From Vescimonas fastidiosa (GTDB lineage Bacteria > Bacillota > Clostridia > Oscillospirales > Oscillospiraceae): a stretch of DNA of 64,000 nucleotides. The first letter of the stretch is position 1. The number at the start of each line of letters is the position of its first letter. The notes below the pieces were generated by a model. That model saw only the letters and a list, made by a program, of their open reading frames with translations. It did not search any database and was not told where the DNA came from. The position numbers were made by a program, and so were the translations under genes. Below, piece after piece: positions 60,271 to 64,000 of the stretch. The DNA is taken from NCBI RefSeq assembly GCF_018326305.1, contig NZ_AP023415.1, positions 682,001-746,000 on the forward strand, in the 5' to 3' direction.

Positions 60271-60543
60271 CCATCGGTTGACAAGGGCAAACATGGTTTT
60301 GACGGGCAGAAATACGCCCATACCGCGTCAAGCCCCTTGGAAATACGGCAAGTATTCCCTGCGGGTCTTTCCTTGTCTGGACACATTTCTGCGCGGCAAA
60401 ACTGCTTCGCACCTGCCAGCGATGGATTTCCGAGCGATTTTTGGCTTTTGAGCCGCAGGCGGGCTGGTGCCCGCCAAGGGGAGAAGGACAAAAAGCGCCG
60501 CAAAGGCGCGCTGGCAGACGTGTCTGCCCTTGTCAATCGATGG
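60271..60543. mobile_element. MITE-like element with 23-bp terminal inverted repeats, 273 bp
   Basis: The left end CCATCGGTTGACAAGGGCAA plus ACA (60271-60293) and the complement of the right end CCATCGATTGACAAGGGCAG plus ACA (60543-60521) agree at 21 of 23 positions. The interior has nested hairpins (TTGACGGGC..CGCGTCAA region, 60299-60331) and no credible gene. No transposase is encoded, so it would be mobilised in trans. Target-site duplication is not evident. A related solitary end is at 451-471. The TIR contains TTGACA and could supply a -35 element. Confidence 0.72.
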
Positions 60544-60564
60544 CACTATTTTTAGAGGTCACAA

Positions 60565-61029
60565 ATGCGTATTTTGGTTTTATCGGATTCCCACGGAAAT
60601 GTGGAAAATATGGCCCGCTGTGTGGAGCTGACCCAGCCGAATGCTATCTTGCACCTGGGCGACTGCCAGCGGGACGCCGAGGCTCTGCACAGGCTCTATC
60701 CAGCCATCCCTCTGCAGGGCGTCCCGGGCAACTGCGACTGGGGCGCTGTGGACAGCCCCGAGGTGCTCACGGAATACGGCGGGGTGCGTATCCTGCTGAT
60801 GCACGGTCACACAAGGAGTGTAAAGGCCAGCACCCTATCAGCTATTTATACCGCCAAGGAGATGGGCGCGCAGATCCTGCTCTTCGGTCACACCCACCGT
60901 CCTTTGGTGGACTACGATGGCTCTCTGTGGGTGATGAATCCCGGCACCATTGGCCGTGGCAGCCCCTGCACCTACGGCATCATTACCATCTCGGGCGGCA
61001 AGGCGGACTGCTCCACCTATCGAATATAA
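60565..61029 (+). CDS. metallophosphoesterase, MJ0936/YsnB type
   Basis: The 154-residue calcineurin-like phosphoesterase has all five metal motifs: SDSHGN, HLGDCQRD, GNCDWG, MHGHT and FGHTHRP, and the family ending VMNPGTIGRG. Members are small Mn/Ni-dependent phosphodiesterases, often encoded after the dITP/XTP pyrophosphatase gene; that gene is not seen here. GAGGT lies before the ATG. The MITE-like element ends 21 bases upstream and may have displaced the original promoter region. Confidence 0.92.
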   Translation: MRILVLSDSHGNVENMARCVELTQPNAILHLGDCQRDAEALHRLYPAIPLQGVPGNCDWGAVDSPEVLTEYGGVRILLMHGHTRSVKASTLSAIYTAKEMGAQILLFGHTHRPLVDYDGSLWVMNPGTIGRGSPCTYGIITISGGKADCSTYRI

Positions 61030-61042
61030 GGGAGGTCGCAAA

Positions 61043-61687
61043 ATGTCCGGCTTACAGCTCTCGGCGCTGTTTTTGTTTCTGCTGAATACCCTGGGCCTGC
61101 TGCTGCACTCCCAACTGATCCCCAGAGGACGCATCCGGGCGGGGATGTTCTGCTTCTATACCAACCAAAGTAACCTCTTGCTTACGGTTTATGAGCTGCT
61201 TCTCTTCTGCGCAGGCTTTTACCCCGGTGGAGGACTATGGGCGGCTCTTACGGATGTGCGTGTCTCCTGCGCCATGGCCCTTTGCATCTGGGTGACACAC
61301 CTTATTTACCAGTTTGTCCTGGTGCCCTATGAAAAGCGTAAGGGTCTGAAATTCGCCGACTTCGGCGGCAATTTTGGCAATCTCTGTGTCCACTATTTTA
61401 CGCCCCTGCTGGCGGTCATGCAGTGGCTTCTTTTCGCGCCAAAGGAAAACATATCCATTCTCTGTGCCGTGTGGTGGCTGATCCTGCCTCTGAGCTATAC
61501 CGTCTTTGCCCTGCTCCGGGCCAGCGGGGGAAAGCCCATCGGCCACACGGGCCTGCTCTACCCCTACCCTTTCATGGACCTGCAACGCCTGGGCTGGGGA
61601 AAGCTCCTGCGCAACGCCGCAGTGCTTCTGATCCTATTCTTCCTCCTGGGCTGCGTGTTAGTAGGACTGGGATTCTTAGTCGGATAA
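61043..61687 (+). CDS. Pr6Pr family six-span membrane protein
   Basis: The 214-residue protein has six hydrophobic segments and the FYTNQSNLLLTVYELLLF stretch near the second span, plus HYFTPLLAVMQWLLF, both characteristic of the uncharacterised Pr6Pr group. The chosen ATG follows GGGAGG by seven bases; a longer upstream frame lies inside the phosphoesterase gene. It is 13 bases downstream of that gene and co-transcribed. Function unknown. Confidence 0.8.
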   Translation: MSGLQLSALFLFLLNTLGLLLHSQLIPRGRIRAGMFCFYTNQSNLLLTVYELLLFCAGFYPGGGLWAALTDVRVSCAMALCIWVTHLIYQFVLVPYEKRKGLKFADFGGNFGNLCVHYFTPLLAVMQWLLFAPKENISILCAVWWLILPLSYTVFALLRASGGKPIGHTGLLYPYPFMDLQRLGWGKLLRNAAVLLILFFLLGCVLVGLGFLVG

Positions 61688-61703
61688 ATGATGACCTACA
61701 CGA

Positions 61704-61732
61704 AGCCCCCGGGTGCAATGCACCCGGGGGCT
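61704..61732 (-). terminator. hairpin ending the CoA-transferase operon
   Basis: AGCCCCCGGGTG (61704-61715) and CACCCGGGGGCT (61721-61732) form a 12-bp perfect stem between convergent genes; T-runs are poor on both sides. Confidence 0.55.
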
Positions 61733-61765
61733 GTGGTTCTATATTCTGATTACAGCGGGGTTAAA

Positions 61766-62434
61766 TCAGTCGATCATGCTCTTGAGGTTCCCGGAAACGG
61801 TGATGGGGGCAGCGGTAGCAGCCTTCACCTGATCCACGGTGAACTCGGGGTTGATCTCGGTCATGAGCAGGCCCTCGGGGGTAACCTCCAGCACGCACAT
61901 CTCGGTGATGATCTTGTTAACGCAGTGGGAGGCGGTCAGGGGCAGACGGCACTTCTCGAAGATCTTGGGGTTGCCTTTGGCGGTATGCTCCATGCAGATG
62001 ATGCAGTGCTTGGCACCCACGCACAGGTCCATAGCGCCGCCCATACCGGGCATCTTCTTGCCGGGGATGATCCAGTTGGCCAGATTGCCCTGGGCATCCA
62101 CTTCCAGAGCGCCCAGGAAGCAGGCGTCCACATGGCCGCCGCGGATCAGGCCGAAGTTGGTAGCGGAATCAATGAAGCCGCCGCCGAAAGCCACGCTGGC
62201 AACGCCGCCGCCGGCGTCGATGACGTGGTAGGGATCATAGTTAGCATCGCCCTCTTTGGGGGTAGCACCGGCAGAGACGATACCCAACTCAGCGTGGATG
62301 ATCAGCTCAACGCCCTCGGGCAGGTAGGAGGGGATCATGGTGGGCAGGCCGATACCCAGATTGACGACATCGCCGTCCTTCAGCTCTTTTGCGCAGCGCT
62401 TGGCAATAAAGGCTTTGATTTCAGACTTTTCCAT
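61766..62434 (-). CDS. atoA: 3-oxoacid/butyrate-type CoA-transferase subunit B
   Basis: The 222-residue subunit aligns well with E. coli AtoA over its length: GDVVNLGIGLPTMIPSYLPEG, GGAMDLCVGAKHCIICMEHTAKG and PLTASHCVN. The catalytic Glu49 lies in HAELGIV, where most family members have SENG; Glu is kept but the following Asn-Gly is Leu-Gly. It should form a heterotetramer with subunit A and move CoA between acids such as butyrate, acetate and acetoacetate. It starts at the last base of subunit A's stop codon. In lysine fermentation this enzyme releases butyrate or recycles acetoacetate. Confidence 0.88.
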   Translation of the reverse strand: MEKSEIKAFIAKRCAKELKDGDVVNLGIGLPTMIPSYLPEGVELIIHAELGIVSAGATPKEGDANYDPYHVIDAGGGVASVAFGGGFIDSATNFGLIRGGHVDACFLGALEVDAQGNLANWIIPGKKMPGMGGAMDLCVGAKHCIICMEHTAKGNPKIFEKCRLPLTASHCVNKIITEMCVLEVTPEGLLMTEINPEFTVDQVKAATAAPITVSGNLKSMID

Positions 62435-63126
62435 TACTTTCTGTCTCCTTCCACGATGTAGTCAACGCACATACCATAGGTATGAATGTTCTCGGGCTCG
62501 ATATCGCCCACGGGGACGATGTACTCGCACTCGGCGATAACGGTGTCAGCGGCAGTGGCCATAACCACATTGAAGTTGCGCATGGTGCCCTTGTACCAGC
62601 AGTTACCGAACTCATCGCACTTATAGGTGCCCAGCAGAGCAAAGTCAGCATGGATGGGCTTCATCTTCAAATACTGCTTGCCGTCGATGGTCTCCTTGCC
62701 CATGCAGAAGGGGCTCTCCTCGATAAGGGTATCCACGCCCACGGGAGTCAGCACACCGCCCAGACCGGCACCGCCGGCACGGATGCACTCAGCCAGAGTG
62801 CCCTGGGGCAGCAGGTTCACTTCCAGGGTGCCCTCGGTGTTCTGCTGGCCCACCTCGGGGGTCATGCCCACATGGGTAGCGATGACGCGCTTGACCTGGT
62901 GGTTGTGGATCAGCTCGGCGATGCCGAAGAACTCCTCACCCTTGGGGCCGGTGGCGCGACCCATATCGTTGGCGATAAGAGTCAGGTCCTTGGTGCCCAG
63001 CTTCACCAGCTCCTTCACGATGGCACGGGCCTGGCCGCAAGCCAGGAAGCCGCCGCACATAATGGTGGCGCCATCGGGAATCATTTTTGCTGCCTCAGCG
63101 GCAGTCAGTACAGGTTTCTTTGCCAT
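62434..63126 (-). CDS. atoD: 3-oxoacid/butyrate-type CoA-transferase subunit A
   Basis: The 230-residue subunit has the family I CoA-transferase start: PVLTAAEAAKMIPDGATIMC with the Gly-rich CGGFLACGQA at 24-33, where the usual final Pro is Ala. Later segments include TEGTLEVNLLPQGTLAECIRAGG and GGVLTPVGVDTLIE. Such subunits pair with the B subunit encoded next (one-base overlap). AGGAGG lies before the ATG. Its location beside a lysine aminomutase and a cobalamin adenosyltransferase points to the lysine-to-butyrate pathway. Confidence 0.9.
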   Translation of the reverse strand: MAKKPVLTAAEAAKMIPDGATIMCGGFLACGQARAIVKELVKLGTKDLTLIANDMGRATGPKGEEFFGIAELIHNHQVKRVIATHVGMTPEVGQQNTEGTLEVNLLPQGTLAECIRAGGAGLGGVLTPVGVDTLIEESPFCMGKETIDGKQYLKMKPIHADFALLGTYKCDEFGNCWYKGTMRNFNVVMATAADTVIAECEYIVPVGDIEPENIHTYGMCVDYIVEGDRK

Positions 63127-63186
63127 TTCTATTCCTCCTTATTAATGTAAGGGTCTTCAACAATGGATTAAAAATACGAACGGTTC

Positions 63187-63216
63187 ATTATAGCATAGTC
63201 TGGGGGATGAATGCAA
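63187..63216 (-). promoter_or_regulatory. promoter of the CoA-transferase operon
   Basis: On the minus strand TTGCAT (63216-63211), 18-base spacer, TATAAT (63192-63187) with a TGC extended -10. Confidence 0.78.
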
Positions 63217-63249
63217 GGAAATCGGGGAGGCCCCGCCGTGTATCCGCAA

Positions 63250-63780
63250 TCAGAATTCCACGCCTTGACGGGCATTGAGCCCCTTATCAAAGGGGTGGCG
63301 AACCTTCTGCATACGGGTGATATAGTCAGCCAAAGGATCGGTACAGGGTGTGGGGGCACGGCCCGTCATCACCACCTCCAGGTCCGCCGGCCGATTCCTC
63401 AAAAAGTCGGCCAGCTCTTCATCGCTGAGCATACCCATAGCCACTGCGTCCAGCACCTCGTCCAGCACCAGGAGCTTGGCGTGGTATTTCTCCACCGCCT
63501 CCACCGTGTCGGCAAAGTGCCGACGCACCTGACGGCCATAGTCGGCCTTTTCCTGCTCAGTCATCTGAAAAATGAACTTGCAGGTGGTCGTGGGGGCGGG
63601 GATATAATGATAGTCGGGCAAGGTGCGAAGAACATTCAGTTCTCCGCTGGTAGAGCCCTTCAAAAACTGGCTCAAAACCACCGGCCAACCCCGGCCGCAG
63701 GATCGCACGCTGAGGCCAATGGCCGCTGTGGTCTTTCCCTTTCCGTCGCCGCAGTAAATATGGACCTTTGCCTTTTCCAT
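63250..63780 (-). CDS. cobO: cob(I)alamin adenosyltransferase, CobA/CobO type
   Basis: The enzyme adds the 5'-deoxyadenosyl group to cobalamin. The 176-residue product has the P-loop CGDGKGKTTAA (10-20), the following GLSVRSCGRGWPVVLSQFLK, LLVLDEVLDAVAMG and the C-terminal EVVMTGRAPTPCTDPLADYI, all typical of CobA/CobO. GGGAG lies upstream of the chosen ATG; an extension of 12 codons is less likely. It lies just after the B12-dependent lysine aminomutase gene, whose coenzyme it would supply or repair. Confidence 0.93.
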   Translation of the reverse strand: MEKAKVHIYCGDGKGKTTAAIGLSVRSCGRGWPVVLSQFLKGSTSGELNVLRTLPDYHYIPAPTTTCKFIFQMTEQEKADYGRQVRRHFADTVEAVEKYHAKLLVLDEVLDAVAMGMLSDEELADFLRNRPADLEVVMTGRAPTPCTDPLADYITRMQKVRHPFDKGLNARQGVEF

Positions 63781-63806
63781 TTGCTTTTCTCCCTCTTTTG
63801 CAGATA

Positions 63807-63840
63807 AGACGGCCATGAAAGTCCTCTCTCATGGCCGTCT
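63807..63840 (-). terminator. hairpin between aminomutase and adenosyltransferase genes
   Basis: AGACGGCCATGA (63807-63818) and TCATGGCCGTCT (63829-63840) form a perfect 12-bp stem; on the minus strand it is followed by TATCTGC without a strong T-run, so read-through is likely. Confidence 0.6.
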
Positions 63841-63852
63841 GCTTTCATGATC

Positions 63853-64000
63853 TTATTTCATGCCACGCTTGACCATCTCGGTCACAGCGAAGGACGCCAC
63901 ATCGTCAGCATACTTGCCAGCGCCGAAGCCGGCATCATAGCCCAGCTCCTTGGCCAGCTCATGGGTAATACGGGGACCGCCGCAGCAGACAACGAACTTG
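63853..64000 (-). CDS. kamE: lysine 5,6-aminomutase beta subunit, C-terminal fragment
   Basis: Only the last 48 residues lie in the window, ending at a TAA. They read GGPRITHELAKELGYDAGFG followed by a stretch containing KYADDVASFAVTEMVKRGMK. This is the end of the B12-binding Rossmann domain of KamE, the cobalamin- and PLP-dependent enzyme that moves the epsilon amino group of lysine. Ornithine aminomutase OraE has a related end, so that is the alternative. The downstream adenosyltransferase and CoA-transferase genes favour a lysine fermentation cluster continuing beyond the edge. Confidence 0.8.
   Translation of the reverse strand, partial: KFVVCCGGPRITHELAKELGYDAGFGAGKYADDVASFAVTEMVKRGMK

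Noticed and set aside
60200..60564. Small coding frames in the region before the phosphoesterase gene
   Set aside because: They lie inside the MITE-like element, lack ribosome sites and encode Arg/Ser/Pro-rich sequences without resemblance to proteins.

Overview
The window looks like the chromosome of a spore-forming, strictly anaerobic, amino-acid-fermenting Clostridia bacterium, most likely of the Oscillospiraceae (Intestinimonas/Flavonifractor type). The evidence is a high-GC Firmicutes-style genome with strong AGGAGG ribosome sites, sporulation genes (a SipL-like SPOCS/LysM protein, a 24-residue SpoVM, a SpoIVFA/SpoIVFB-like pair), anaerobic ribonucleotide reductase, an Na+ pumping decarboxylase, Rex, a T-box, and the edge of a lysine-to-butyrate cluster. 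The organism assignment is inference; no rRNA or tRNA gene was seen.

Layout. 1-3.1 kb: RNase P RNA, then a polar amino-acid ABC importer. 3.3-5.2 kb: spore-coat basement-layer genes, including a spoVM gene too short for ordinary gene calling. 5.3-17.8 kb: a minus-strand operon of three single-span membrane-anchored ectodomain proteins and one exported 3,250-residue repeat protein. It lies behind a strong promoter, a cyclic-di-GMP-I riboswitch and an intrinsic terminator. This is the most unusual locus here: a c-di-GMP-gated surface structure with no recognisable sortase motif. 17.9-25.9 kb: XdhC, Rex with a probable self-operator, a CoA Nudix hydrolase, a YkvI-like membrane protein, phosphate butyryltransferase plus an aminotransferase, AsnA, SfsA. 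26-29.6 kb: Na+-translocating oxaloacetate decarboxylase in the order gamma, biotin carrier, beta, alpha. 30-34.5 kb: an alanine T-box (specifier GCC) drives a chloramphenicol-acetyltransferase-like gene, alaS, DUF4250 and a HIT gene. 34.7-37.7 kb: nrdDG behind two NrdR boxes. 37.7-44.4 kb: PduL, a LysR regulator, glutamate dehydrogenase, a phosphoribosyltransferase and adenine deaminase. 44.4-56.9 kb: housekeeping genes (rplS, radical SAM pair, rsmA, U32, mltG, tmk-like) with the SpoIVF-like pair and an AbrB-controlled ABC exporter. 57-64 kb: YfcE phosphodiesterase, aminotransferase, nitrilase, Smr, a 273-bp MITE-like element, a second metallophosphoesterase, a Pr6Pr membrane protein, CoA-transferase subunits A and B, a cobalamin adenosyltransferase, and the C-terminus of a B12-dependent lysine 5,6-aminomutase beta subunit running off the end.

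Working together: glutamate dehydrogenase, several aminotransferases, the Na+ decarboxylase, phosphate butyryltransferase, CoA-transferase and the aminomutase/adenosyltransferase pair fit energy metabolism from amino acids with acetate/butyrate end products and Na+ as a coupling ion; Rex would tie this to the NADH/NAD+ ratio. Two repeat classes decorate the intergenic DNA: GC-rich palindromes of the form CGTAGGG..CCGCCCG (three clusters) and the terminal repeat CCATCGRTTGACARGGGCA (one full MITE-like copy and one solitary end).
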